64,000 nt of DNA, from assembly GCA_033060915.1 (NCBI GenBank), contig CM065382.1, positions 4,406,001-4,470,000 on the forward strand, in the 5' to 3' direction. The stretch is from Euryodendron excelsum. Lineage: Eukaryota > Streptophyta > Magnoliopsida > Ericales > Pentaphylacaceae. The position numbers and the translations under genes were made by a program. The notes beneath the pieces were generated by a model. The model did not search any database. It saw only the letters and a list, made by a program, of their open reading frames with translations, and was not told where the DNA came from. The stretch's first letter is position 1. Each line of letters starts with the position of its first letter. This document shows positions 1 to 10,990 of this stretch, in pieces.

Positions 1-2099
1 AACTTCCTTATGCCTATACAGCTTGTGGGGCATTGATTACAGCCGAAATTCATCAAAGGGATAAAAACTAAAGAAGAGAGAGAAAGGGAAGTTTTTGTTC
101 AATCCAAGTAAGAGGACAACGAAAACACAAAAATCCACCTGAAGTGATTTTTAGGCAGAATTGGAGGGTGTTTAGTTGTGTGTGTATATAACTTGTTACT
201 TAAAAGAAAATGTACCCTGTTAACTGTATTGATTTGAATTAAGTTCCCACCTGATAAATTTGTAGGCTTCAAAATCTTAAAGACGAGAAATATCAGAGTC
301 CTATGACATTTTTAGTGTAAAATATCTTTTGTGAGAATGTGTCAGGCAAAGAGAAATTACTGGAAATAATCAGGGATAACCAGTCCGTCTTCTTGTAGTT
401 GTATCTCCTATTGATAAATGGATCTTGATCCGGTTTCATTCACCTTACCAACTATTTGGTTCTCTGTTTCTTATCAAGATCCAAAGATGAGATAAGATCC
501 TAAGGGCATTCATCTTCTATAATAGACTAAGTTTGAAATTTGAATTCAATTTAATTGCCTTAATTGGATGTATTCTCTATTATTCCGAGTTGGGGTTGTG
601 TTTTAAAAGAGATAATACTGACTACAACACATGCTAGGCATTTAGATAACGTATAAAGTAAAAAAAAAGGGTAACCGAGTGCACGAGGCTGCTATCATTA
701 CGGAGCTTGAAGAATGTCAAATGTACATAGCATTATCTCAGTGCACAGAGGCTATATCATTATGCATAAAATGAAAATAGGAAATTGAAACAACTCTTAC
801 GACAAACAAATATAGATTCAGGTATTATTTTCTTTTCTTTGTTTAGAGAGGGGAGGGGGGAGGGGGGAAATTAAGGACACTTATACCAGTTTCGTTGGCT
901 TTAATTTGTATTGTCAGCAGTCATCCATTCTGCTCATTAATTCATGTGGACATTTAGGATGTACTGAACTAATTAATGTTATGATGGAAGTTGTAGGATG
1001 CTTCTGTTTCTCATCCATGGAAAATTCGGACCCATATGACCACAATGCTTTGTTGTGGTAAATGGTACTAACTAGGACAAATACATGCTTGCTTTTTTGT
1101 TTTCGGATTCATTGGAAGGGAGTCAAGGGGAGCCAAAGCCGAAAAGAAAATACGAGAGAAGGGGTTTGAAGTTCGAACTCCAAATATATACATACACACA
1201 TATTGCATATCTATATATATAAGAACAGAGAAGGCTCCCAAAGTTGCAGCACGTAGATTTTTCTGTTCTTTGAGTCGTGAACCATTAGACTAGGGGTAAA
1301 TTTTTAGATTTATAACAAGAAAATATGTTGACTCTCGGGTGTATAGAGATGGATCGAACTTAATACTTTATACTAGCATGCAGGCTAGGCAGCTACAGGG
1401 ACACCCTTTGTGTTACTTTTGGTGCGGGATTGCATATTTAAGAAGCTGATACCACAACAATAATTTGTCAATACAGCTTTTGATGTGGAATTGCATAAGA
1501 AAAAACATTTACACCCACCATTGCGTACATTAGGATGTACAATGACAAGTTTCAATGGGAGTCAACCTATTGATTTGACTATGCCTCAAAACCAATGATG
1601 GTCTATACTCATCATTAGTCATTAATCACTGCTTTAATTGAAAGAAAGAGTTTAATTTCGATGAGCACGATTATCATCAATCGTAACTGATGGCTCTAGC
1701 AAATATCAGCCGGCGATTGACCATTATCAATCGTGACTGATGGTAAAATATTTTAATTTTGATTATTGATAGGATTATAGAATTTTTTGAGACCAATGAA
1801 TATATCTTATCCACCAGGTTTTCGCTTTTCGGGATTGATTTCATCAAATGAATTACACCTATAGGTTTAGCTCATTCGGAGCAACGAATTTAAGTTATCC
1901 ACCAAATTTTCACTTTTTCTGGTTGCATTTCATCAAATGAATTAAACATCAGCCTAGATTTTTTATAATTTCTAGAAACCTTTTCTTCCTTTTTTTAATT
2001 TATAAATCTATTGTTTTTTTGACAGCTGGAAAGCAACGAAAATGCGGCTGAAAATCTCAGAGTTTTGCTGTTAAAAAATCACCTGTTTTCCAAAAACAT
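1..2099. other. Intergenic region, no gene recognised
   Basis: AT-rich sequence with no open frame resembling a known protein on either strand. It contains short degenerate direct repeats: a unit around TCATCAATCGTAACTGATGG near 1674-1694 recurs near 1725-1742, and a roughly 50-bp unit at 1808-1856 recurs at 1894-1944. The first few hundred bases could belong to a gene that begins outside the window, but nothing in them shows this. Confidence 0.5.
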
Positions 2100-2291
2100 A
2101 TAAAGTTGTTTGAGTTTAATTTTGATGCACTAACAGTATAGAATTTTTTTACACAAACGGGCATCATAATGTGACACGTATTTGTGATTCTTGCATTTCT
2201 ATGTTGTATTTAAATTTTAAAAGATACGTGTCATATTGTGTAGAAAAATTTTACGCTGTCAATATATTAAAATTAAACTCAAGTTGTTTTC
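2100..2291. mobile_element. MITE-like element with long imperfect terminal inverted repeats
   Basis: The two ends are imperfect reverse complements over about 70-80 bp. The left end includes GAGTTTAATTTT, a CA-rich ACACAA block and TGACACGTAT in order. The right end gives the same blocks in the same order on the minus strand. The centre is short and AT-rich with no coding capacity. The size, structure and position about 770 bp upstream of a gene fit a non-autonomous DNA transposon. The superfamily is not assigned because a target-site duplication was not established. Confidence 0.6.
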
Positions 2292-2653
2292 CCTTTTTTG
2301 TCTCCAAATATATATTCTTTCATTTGGGAATCTCAACGAGAACCCCATTAGTTCCCTGTGTGCTCTAAAAGTAACGCTTCAACAGTTAAAAAGATTTTTT
2401 TTTTTTTTTGTTGAGCAAAAAAGGAGCGAGAATGAGTGGTCAGATAGTAGAAACTCTCATTGAACGTGATCATAGAAGTTTTCACTTATTGCGAAATGTT
2501 TGATTTGAGCCATAACTATTGTCAGAAAGCGAGTTTGTCATCGCAACACTACTAAAAGCAAAATGAACAGGCAAGCGGCCAATTGAACATTTAAAAGGGT
2601 ATTGAAACTTGAACATCATTTACTAGAATTAACACCCTCGGTTTCGCAAAAAA

Positions 2654-2802
2654 AAATACTATTCTTTTAAAAAAAATTTTATAAAAAATTCTACTAAAAT
2701 AATATGACAGTAATATTATTATAATTAAAAATCATAATAATAAGTGTTTTATTTTAAAGTGAATATCTTTTATGCACCTAAAATATTTTGATAATAAACT
2801 TA
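2654..2802. mobile_element. AT-rich MITE-like family, copy A (right end degraded)
   Basis: Shares an ordered set of blocks with three other places in the window (4749-4917, 6057-6237, 52156-52297): ATACTATTCTTT, then A/T-rich AATTTTATA, then AATRTGACAGT, then TTTTAAAGTGAAT, then a TGATAATAAA block. The right terminus seen in copy B is not present here. It lies only about 260 bp upstream of the ZFP11-like start codon, in or next to the promoter. Confidence 0.6.
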
Positions 2803-2927
2803 CTTTAAGCCAATGTAAGGTTGAAGGTTGAGCTTCCACTGCGCTTGCTTTTTGCCAAAGGTAACGCTATCGTAGCAGATATTTTCAGGTGAACGTACAC
2901 AACCCAGTAGAACTTCACTAGATTCAC

Positions 2928-2934
2928 TATAAAG
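2928..2934 (+). promoter_or_regulatory. TATA box candidate for the ZFP11-like gene
   Basis: TATAAAG lies 134 bp upstream of the ATG at 3062, a suitable distance for a short 5' UTR. The transcription start is inferred. Confidence 0.5.
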
Positions 2935-3061
2935 TAACCCTTAATCCCTTTAGTACCCACCTCTGTTTCCCGAATCCCCACCCACAACTCTCTCTGTCTC
3001 TCTCTATCCCTCAACTACTTGTTCTTGTTGGTTTAATCTGTGAAAAGAGAGGTTCCTACAG

Positions 3062-3673
3062 ATGGAGAATATAAATTTGAGTATTGGGTCTAGTGACAAG
3101 TTCAAAGAGAGATGGGACAGCACCAGCTTGAGCTTTGAAAGAGATCGTAAATGTGGGCTTTCATGGCCTCAGAAAAACTATACGTGTAGCTTTTGCAAGA
3201 AGCAGTTCAAGTCTGCACAAGCTTTGGGGGGTCATATGAACGTTCATAGGAGAGATAGGGCCAAGTTGAGGCAGTCACCTTCATGGGATTGTCCTAACTT
3301 TAACCCTAACCCTAACCCTAATTTCTCATCATCTCCTGCAGCTAGGTTCTTACCATACATTTCTTACCATTCCTCTCTTAACCCACCTCTAGCTTCTTTC
3401 TGTTCACAATCCTCATCCTCCACAGATGAAGTAAAGACGCTGCTTAAGCCGCACTCTCTGCTGGAACCTGTAAGTCTTCCAGGAGGAGATCTAAGGAAGA
3501 AGACGAGCAGTGGAGCTTTTCTTGGGGTTAGGCAGTTGAAGAGCTTTATGCAGGAAGAGGAATGTAGGGTTTTCAAGAAAAAGGAGAATATTGTAAGGTT
3601 GGAGTTGGGTATGAGTTTGGTTAGAGATACAAAGGAGGATTTGGATTTGAAACTCCGACTTGGGTACTCCTAG
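3062..3673 (+). CDS. ZFP11: Single C2H2 zinc finger protein with EAR motif, ZFP11/SUPERMAN-like
   Basis: Intronless frame of 203 residues, a probable DNA-binding transcriptional repressor in the nucleus. One plant-type C2H2 finger (C42, C45, H58, H62) carries the QALGGH core typical of the plant EPF/SUPERMAN group, preceded by a tryptophan-containing lead and followed by a basic RRDRAKLR stretch. The middle is Asn/Pro/Ser-rich and includes an NPNPNPN run encoded by CCCTAA repeats. The C terminus holds an LxLxL EAR repression motif (DLDLKLRLG), preceded by an LELGMSL block. Finger, NPN-Ser stretch, LELGMSL and tail best match Arabidopsis ZFP11 and its relative ZFP10 from memory; other SUPERMAN-clade members are possible. 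The ATG follows a TATA box by 134 bp, and the frame is the only long one here. Family assignment is firm, exact orthology less so. Confidence 0.9.
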   Translation: MENINLSIGSSDKFKERWDSTSLSFERDRKCGLSWPQKNYTCSFCKKQFKSAQALGGHMNVHRRDRAKLRQSPSWDCPNFNPNPNPNFSSSPAARFLPYISYHSSLNPPLASFCSQSSSSTDEVKTLLKPHSLLEPVSLPGGDLRKKTSSGAFLGVRQLKSFMQEEECRVFKKKENIVRLELGMSLVRDTKEDLDLKLRLGYS

Positions 3674-4044
3674 ATGCAATCTTGAGTATTTTGTATTTGG
3701 GTTTGAATTTTAGCTGTGCTTTCTAGCTTCTTGGATTGGCTAAACAGATTGTGATTCACAAAAATTCTAGTTTCTTCTTTTCGTTTAGTGTCATGATCCA
3801 TTTGTTTCCAGAGAAAGTGGAGGAAAGGGAAAAGAAAGGATATAAATTTCAAACCGCAAAATTTTTTTCTGTGTTCAGAATTATGAGATGCCTTAAGAAG
3901 GTTGAATCCTGCAAATGGATCTCTGAGATGATCTAAAATTAATCCGAGTACACTCCACGAGCTTATTCTCTTCTCTCTTTTTTGTTTTTATCTTTGGAAG
4001 TGACCTTCTTTTCATTCATCTACCATGGCACTGGAATTCAGTTT

Positions 4045-4046
<2 letters not shown>

Positions 4047-4080
<34 letters not shown>
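4047..4080. repeat. (TC)n microsatellite
   Basis: Uninterrupted TC dinucleotide tract of about 17 units, roughly 370 bp past the ZFP11-like stop codon. Confidence 0.95.
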
Positions 4081-4085
<5 letters not shown>

Positions 4086-4748
4086 TTGCATTTATGATTG
4101 TTGTTTCTGGAGTGATCCTAATTGTTAGTTATATGCAATACAACTAGAAATTAAGATTAGAGGATGAATTAAATGGATTGGTGTTCTCGGGGAAATGCCA
4201 ACCCCCCTTTTTCTTCCCTCCAAGTGTGCTTTATGTGGCTTTAAATGATTTGTTGGATAACCACGAGGAGTGACTTAGGTGGTTAAGTTATTCTCATGCT
4301 AATTATGACATCTTAAATCTATCCTCTTTGATTTTTTTTTGTTTTGGCTATCATTCATATATACAATATATAAAGTATACATAATTGAGGGTTGTTTTAC
4401 ACCAGCTCCAAAAAATATTCGGTGCCACAAGTAGAAAAAAAGAATGGTGGTTGCATATATTTCGCATTCAAGAGCGAACGGTGATTGATTTTTCCAAAGG
4501 GAGTTGGGCTAAACCATAGGTCCTCTATTCATGTTCCATATTTAACAGCTAGTACCCCATTTGAAAGGACGAGCAGGGACTGTGGCGCATGCCTACTTGT
4601 ACATGCGAGAATGTATAATCATAACCAAAACGTAACGTGAAGCCGTAATTCTCTCTGTACAAACCTGTATATTCATAAGACACAGTGCGCACGTGCACGC
4701 CTAGGAATGGAGCTAAACATAGGATTCTTATTCAGCCTTATTCTTACC

Positions 4749-4917
4749 CAAAAAAAAAATATATATACAAAATTTATATACAAAATAATATGATAGTGAC
4801 AATTTTTTAATTAAAAATTATTGTGATAAGTGTTTGTTTTAAAATGAAAGGCTCTTATTAAGACACATCATTTTATATAAAAATTTTGTATGAATTTTTT
4901 ATTTAAATAGCATTACC
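4749..4917. mobile_element. AT-rich MITE-like family, copy C (divergent)
   Basis: Matches the other copies in the AATAATATGATAGTGACA block, the TTTTAAAATGAA block and the right end (TTTTGTATGAATTTTTTATTTAAATAG). It is more diverged at the left end, where an A-run replaces the conserved ACTATTC. Confidence 0.5.
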
Positions 4918-5844
4918 CATATTCAACAGCTGAGTTCTAACGAATCCACATTCAATAAATTCACAATGCTGTAAATTTTATTTTCCTGTCCTCACGAATT
5001 TACGAACAAAAAGGAGTTTATGCTTCTGCTTGAGTTTGTAGACAATGAAAAAAAAAGGGCAAAAAAAGAATTATTTCATTTGTAGCTTTACTCGGGCAGA
5101 CTAATGATCCTATTTTAAGGTTCGGTCGTTCGAGGTTCATTTAAAACAAGACTGTCATGATTCTCAAGTCGATATGTTAAGATTTCAATTATGATATATA
5201 CTCAAACAAGTTAATTGATCTCAATACGAACTATAACACAAATTTTTTGAAGTTGAGATTATTGCCATACAGAAAAATTTTATTTTTCTCAAAGCAATGC
5301 AAGTGTTTAATATTTTAAACAGTTGATTACACGTTACAGTAAAAGTCACTATTTCTCATGGAATAGAAAATATATATATTAAAAAACAATTCAATTATTT
5401 GTAGCTTCTCCGTGCATAAAAGAAAACCAAACGCACAAAGCATTTTTCCTTGGTTGAAACTTGAAAGGCAGATTCATCGAAGCATTTATGATAATGAGCA
5501 ATGGAAGATGTCTCTGTGTGTAGTTATAATTCTTTCTCCAACTTCAAATAAAAACAGAAGGGAATTTAATGTCTCTCCAACTTCGTAGGTTGTCACTGGA
5601 AGGAATATTAATGGAAGAAAGTAACGTCTATCATTTGATTTCTGTCCAAACATCCAATTTATATTTTGTCAGAAAGAGAAAGAATTTGAATGGTATTTTG
5701 GTCTCTGTGTTAGTAAAGGGATATTATGTTTCCCAACCTCTTATGCTTTTGTATGTTCCCAACAAATGTTTGGGGTATCAGTGGCATGATGGCCTTTTCC
5801 CCAATAAGAACAGATACTTTGGCTCAGAACAAAACCAATACAAG

Positions 5845-5847
<3 letters not shown>

Positions 5848-5877
<30 letters not shown>
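5848..5877. repeat. (TC)n microsatellite
   Basis: Pure TC tract of about 15 units. Short frames over it on both strands are repeat translations, not genes. Confidence 0.95.
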
Positions 5878-5880
<3 letters not shown>

Positions 5881-6056
5881 ATGAGGTCCCTCCACAGGTG
5901 AAAATTGACGGCCATAAAAGAGACATTTGGGGTAGATGAGAAGATCAAGTGAGAAGCTGTCAAAGTGTTTGTTTTGGTGAAAGAGAAAAGGTATGGGATA
6001 AAGGAATTCAGTGCTCATACATCACCCTTCTTTTTCCGTATCATGCAATTAATTTA

Positions 6057-6237
6057 GAAAAATACTATTCTTTCAAAAATTTTATATAAAAATCTCACTA
6101 AAATAATGTGACAGTTACATTGTTTTAATTAAAAACCATCATAAATGGTATTTTGTTTTAAAGTGAATGACTTTTATCGATCGCATTATTCTGACAATAA
6201 ATTTTGTATAAATTTTTTATTTGTATAGTATTTATCC
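6057..6237. mobile_element. AT-rich MITE-like family, copy B (most complete)
   Basis: The left end AAAAATACTATTCTTTC and the reverse complement of the right end (GGATAAATACTATACAAAT) share AAATACTAT and a following A/T block, giving imperfect terminal inverted repeats. The internal blocks TAATGTGACAGT and TTTTAAAGTGAATG are shared with copies A and D. There is no coding capacity. Confidence 0.6.
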
Positions 6238-8618
6238 ATGTATAAATTTTTTATGTGCATAACATATATCTATTAATTTATGAACACCTTTGAAACAAGG
6301 CTGCATCTCAGCTCAATTGAACTGAGCCTAACTTTGTAAGTCTTCCTCGTATTCAAATTGTACAATTGGGCCAGATGAGGCCCAGTTAAGTTGAGTTTGA
6401 TTCCCTAGCAAGTAGTTATCCGTCCCAAACAAAAAAGTCCCGATCAAAAAAATAATAATAGTAGTAATAAATAAATAAGGTAAAAAGGACAAAACATTAG
6501 TTGGAGTAATATAATTGTTTATATTTAGAAAAGTAAATTAAAAAGTAAGCATTTTGTGGGTAAAATCAAACTTGGGCTGCAGGCTGGTCTCTGTATGGCG
6601 GGCTGGACCCTTCATGAGTATGTGGCATACTGATGTGAGATCCGATAAAATAATTAGGCCCAGTCTTCAATAGATTTTGTTGCCAGTTAAAAACTATATT
6701 ATAAAATCGTTGACCGTTGACTATTCACACTAAAATCAGTCGGTTCAAAATATAGTTCATTGAAACTATTGAAGAATGCAAAAGAAAGAATCAACTGGTT
6801 TGACTGGAAAGGGAGATTTCGGATCATTCAAAGTTGAACAATTGAGAGTTGAGTAAGCGATTAGCCGGACTTGACCCATCTAGTCATCTAGGCCCAGCTG
6901 GGTCAACTCATTTGATTGGCTGTTGGTCAAGTTTTCAAAATTTTGTGAGTTCTGATTGAATGACTCACTATTTAACAGGCAATGCAACTCAGATTTACAA
7001 AGATATGGCTCATTTTGAGAGATGGAAGGCCTGTTGAGATGTTCTTCTACCCATTAGGAGTACCTTCACGATCGAATATGGAGTGTACACTCTGGTCTAA
7101 ACAGACATTATTAAATAACACTTTTTGATGAGATATATGAATAAGCAACTTCACGAAGAATAGTATTTTTTAAATTATATGAAACCAGTAAACAAATAGA
7201 GCATCCATAGGTATTTGAACCCAACAGTTACTTCATTTTTTACTGATAATATACATAATTTCATGGCATTTAAATTAAAAACTTCAAATATTTAAACTTA
7301 TCCGTGCTATGTATCATAATGTCATTCTAACATCTTTGCATGAAGTGGGTAATAAATTTATGAGAAGATCTTGCGTCTTATTCAGGAGTCATTTGATTGC
7401 CAAGAGTGAAACAGTACTAAAAGAAAGACAAACTCATAATTTGGGAGCTTAGGTTAGCTTGGTTTCTGTTTTATGTTTCTATTTTCCGTTTTTTTTTAAA
7501 TAAAAAAAATACTAAAATAGGTGTGTTTTTTTATTCTAAAATATTAGTTTGGTACTGTTAGTAGAAAGGTAATCTATAAATGCTATCATCAGATCATAAA
7601 AAATAAAAAAATAAAAACACACACCTATAGCCCACAACAAAAAACAAAAACTGACAGCACTTCCAAACGAACCAGATTATTTGGTTTTAAACTTTTGCAT
7701 TTAAATATCTTCTTGACCCAAAATAAAAGGAAAGAAAATTCCAAGAAATTATAGAACAATTTGTGGAATCTCAACTTTTTTTTTTTATAAATAAATTCAT
7801 CAAAGATCAATATAAAGGCCTGCAAGCTTGATTAATATGGCAGGTAATGAAACAACAAGAATTTCATTGCATCATTAAAAGGGAAAGGCAATCAAAGGAA
7901 AGGACCAGTAATGTCGTAAAGGTTAGTAGCAGTTGCAGAACTAATGTTGTTATCGTTCATGTTCAATCTGCTCTAATTGTCCATAACTATAAAGCTAACC
8001 TCTTCCTCTCCAATTTCTAACGTAGACTTTGTCAAAATCAAACTTTAATCATACCTTAAACGCATTTGTTTTATCAGAAAGCATTTACGCCTACGCCTCC
8101 AGACAAATCCTATACGATAACAAACTGCATTTAGTTAATAATCAATGGATTTTGTCCTCTCGTCCTTTTGAACCACTTTGCAAATTTTTGTCGCCCCCAC
8201 CGACGAAGGAAAATTAGATTAATTGTGATTAATTGAGCAGTATGAGTAATTATTCCCTTAAAATAATACCTATGCATGAAATGGGTAAGATTTTCTTTTA
8301 TTTTTTCTAGTAACTATAGTAGATGGCAAAGAACCCATTCATGCAACACATACCATATGATGTAATTTTTTTTTAGTATTTCTGAATAGGAGAAGCTGAG
8401 GTGGCTAATGATATGGAACCCTTTAAGCTGCAATCCAGCTGCCAGGTGTGAAAGATATTGCCTGATTTTGACCTGTTATGTTGGATTATTTTCAATAGAG
8501 AAAAAATAGTATGTGATGTCTCAGTGCTGCCACTTTCTATGGTAATATGGAGCCATACGCAAAAGACACCTGACAATTGGGATTAAAACCTACTCTAATA
8601 AAATAATCTTGGCCTGCA

Positions 8619-8640
8619 AGAGAGAGAGAGAGAGAGAGAG
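8619..8640. repeat. (AG)n microsatellite
   Basis: AG dinucleotide tract of 11 units, continuing into a short TGTGAG run. Confidence 0.9.
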
Positions 8641-8760
8641 TGTGAGTGAGATTTATTAAGTCTGACCTTCTGCTTAATATCGAAATGGTAGCCAGGAACG
8701 AAATTAAGCAGTTGGGAGTTAGAATGATACCCATAAAGAGTGTCAACCGCAGGGGTTATA

Positions 8761-9223
8761 CTGTGTTTGGATGCAAGGGTTTGAAGGGGAAGTGAAGGAT
8801 TTGAAAAACAAAAATTAGTTATATATTGTTTGGATAATTTTTAAGAAGAGAATGCGCAGTGGATGAAAGAGTGAGAGGACTCACTTTTTAATCAATTTCT
8901 TTCTCTCCCTACTCCAAAATTGAGAGGAAATGGAAAAAAAATGACGTGTTTATTACTGTTTTATTTTAAATAACAATTATAGCCATCAATTTATGATAAT
9001 AAAAAAGACCAGCATTTTATATACAAGATATTTACAATAGTAAAACTACATTATATACTTTCTTTCTCTTTTATTAATTATTAACAAACCAAACAAGAGC
9101 AAAGAATGTCACTCTCTCTGTCCTCTTGGTTATCTAAATGGTATTTCTCTTTCCTTCTCTTCTCCTTCAATTCGTTTCCCTCATAAATAATACTTCCCCC
9201 TCCCTTCCATCCAAACAAAGCCT
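8761..9223. mobile_element. Non-autonomous DNA transposon-like element (TGTTTGGATG termini)
   Basis: The left end reads CTGTGTTTGGATGCAAGGG and continues with a GGGGAAGT block. The right end, read on the minus strand, gives GCTTTGTTTGGATGGAAGGG and also reaches GGGGAAGT. These imperfect terminal inverted repeats flank an AT-rich interior of about 400 bp with no open frame. Termini of the form TGTTTGGAT are common in plant MITEs and hAT-like relics; the superfamily is not proven here. Confidence 0.55.
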
Positions 9224-9889
9224 TAGACCTTTTATGCATATTTCAAGACTCGGAGCTAGCTTTGGCCTGCAACAAAATTTGCCTAAGCCTGTACCTCTAG
9301 GAGTCCATGTTTGAACTTTATTCATCTCCTGTTTTGAATGTATGATACAATTGTAGACGAATCCAAGGCACTGAAATTAAATTATACACTCAATACATAT
9401 CCATTTGGCATTTATTTATTTTTTCTATCCTTAACAAAAGTCAGATATTGTAGGTTAAGACATACAAACTGATTTTGATGCATCTGAGATCATTGCTTCG
9501 TTCATCATAAGCGGAATCGTCGGCTTCCAAATCTTCTTTTTTTACTAAGCGTTCGCAACCAAACAGAGCATAATCACAATTTTCAAACAAATTAATTAAA
9601 TTATTAGCCAAACCGTGCGGCGATCAAAACATTTATACGATATTGATTGTGGTGCACGAGGGACGGAGCATAAAATTAAAACAGCTAATAAACACTTCCA
9701 GGTTCGATTAAGGACAAGCATAAGCTAACAAAATTGCAATCACTGTACCATAATTTTCATCCCATTGTAGGAAGGTTCCCACATCTTTCCTTGGCAACAT
9801 GATAGCTGGTTGTGATCCAAAGCTCCAAACGGACTAATTATATGTGTGAAAATTAGCTAGAATCCTCTATGGGATTGCACCTTGGGTTG

Positions 9890-9911
9890 ATATATATATA
9901 TATATATATAT
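9890..9911. repeat. (AT)n microsatellite
   Basis: AT dinucleotide tract of about 11 units. Confidence 0.9.
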
Positions 9912-10371
9912 GTTTCTCTTATCATTTTAACAAGAGCATGGAAGCCTCCACAGTACAGCAAGATGACACACCGTGACTTGTGGTCGGCTGCACCCCGGAA
10001 GAACTAAACCATGTGAAAATTAGAAGATTTATCAAGATTGACGTACGTAACAGATATACATATATCATATTATATGATTTGAGAGAGAGAGAGAGATGAC
10101 AAAATAACCGCGTTAAGAAAATAAACTTAGATGAAAGCTACAAGAGATCTAACGGGAGACTAATCAAAGAAAGAAACATACATTATATAATAGTGTCTTC
10201 TAAACTTGGATCTATTAGTGGCCGGCTAACGGAATAAGTCTATCAACAAAAGGTCTAAGGCCTTGTCTGGGTTGTCTTCCTCCCCCACACCTTCACTGAG
10301 CTCACTATGCCTATGCCTAGGCCTATGCCCTTTAATTTTCTTTTGTCTCTCTCTCTCCTCACCTCTTCTTC

Positions 10372-10378
10372 TATATAA
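10372..10378 (+). promoter_or_regulatory. TATA box of the TAC1-like gene
   Basis: TATATAA lies 82 bp upstream of the ATG at 10454 in a pyrimidine-rich promoter. It is followed by a CT tract at 10394-10420 that would lie in the 5' UTR. Confidence 0.65.
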
Positions 10379-10389
10379 CCCCCCACCAA

Positions 10390-10393
<4 letters not shown>

Positions 10394-10420
<27 letters not shown>
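10394..10420. repeat. (CT)n tract in the 5' leader of the TAC1-like gene
   Basis: CT tract of about 13 units between the TATA box and the start codon, ending 33 bp before the ATG. Such leader GA/CT tracts can be bound by plant BPC/GAGA factors; that role is inferred. Confidence 0.85.
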
Positions 10421-10453
10421 AAAGTTTCAGTTTAATTCCTTCAAATTTTTGCA

Positions 10454-10990
10454 ATGGAATCTGATCATCGCGAAGACTCAACAGACTCATCGAGTGAAGA
10501 TGTTGATCAGCAGAACCAAGACAACAACGATGTGGGCACTGGCCGGTCCTATGAGTGCGTGTTTTGCAAGCGAGGCTTCACCACAGCGCAGGCCTTAGGC
10601 GGGCACATGAATATTCACAGGAAAGATAGAGCCAAAAATAGGCCTACTTTGATTAATTCAAATAAACATGAAGAGATTTATGTGAGTCCCGGAGTCTACC
10701 AGCCAATTTCAAGCCCACCGCGCTATTCTGCACCTCATCAAGAGGCGCAGGTTAGTTATCGAACATATCTTCCAGCTTCCACATCTGTTGCAAGACCTTC
10801 ATATACTCACCATGGCAATGAATTCTATGGTCAAATCCCACATCAGTTGAGCCCATTTGAAGACGATTGGCGAATGAGTTTAAGCTTGCAATTTGGTCCG
10901 GCATATGCAGAGGATGACAAAGAGAAGAAGAGCGGTGGAAGTGAAGAAGATGAATTGGATTTGGAGCTTCGGCTTGGCCACAATCCGTAG
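10454..10990 (+). CDS. Single C2H2 zinc finger protein with EAR motif, TAC1-like
   Basis: Intronless frame of 178 residues, probably a nuclear transcription factor. An acidic, Asp/Ser/Gln-rich N terminus of about 30 residues leads into one C2H2 finger (C35, C38, H51, H55) with the plant QALGGH helix and a basic RKDRAKNRP tail. The middle is Pro/Tyr/His-rich and unstructured. The protein ends in an acidic stretch and an LxLxL EAR motif (LDLELRLG). The architecture and finger sequence match the group of Arabidopsis TAC1 (TELOMERASE ACTIVATOR 1) and related small fingers, rather than SUPERMAN itself. The start is the first ATG after a TATA box and CT-rich leader. Family is certain; which member it represents is not. 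Confidence 0.88.
   Translation: MESDHREDSTDSSSEDVDQQNQDNNDVGTGRSYECVFCKRGFTTAQALGGHMNIHRKDRAKNRPTLINSNKHEEIYVSPGVYQPISSPPRYSAPHQEAQVSYRTYLPASTSVARPSYTHHGNEFYGQIPHQLSPFEDDWRMSLSLQFGPAYAEDDKEKKSGGSEEDELDLELRLGHNP

Larger units (their letters stand above)
3674..10371. other. Long intergenic region with repeats and MITE-like elements, no gene recognised
   Basis: About 6.7 kb without a supportable coding gene. Open frames here are short and mostly read microsatellites, for example Leu-Ser or Arg-Glu runs. The region holds CT, GA and TA microsatellites, two copies of the AT-rich MITE-like family and a larger inverted-repeat element at 8761-9223, each listed separately. The last part is the promoter of the TAC1-like gene. 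Confidence 0.55.
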
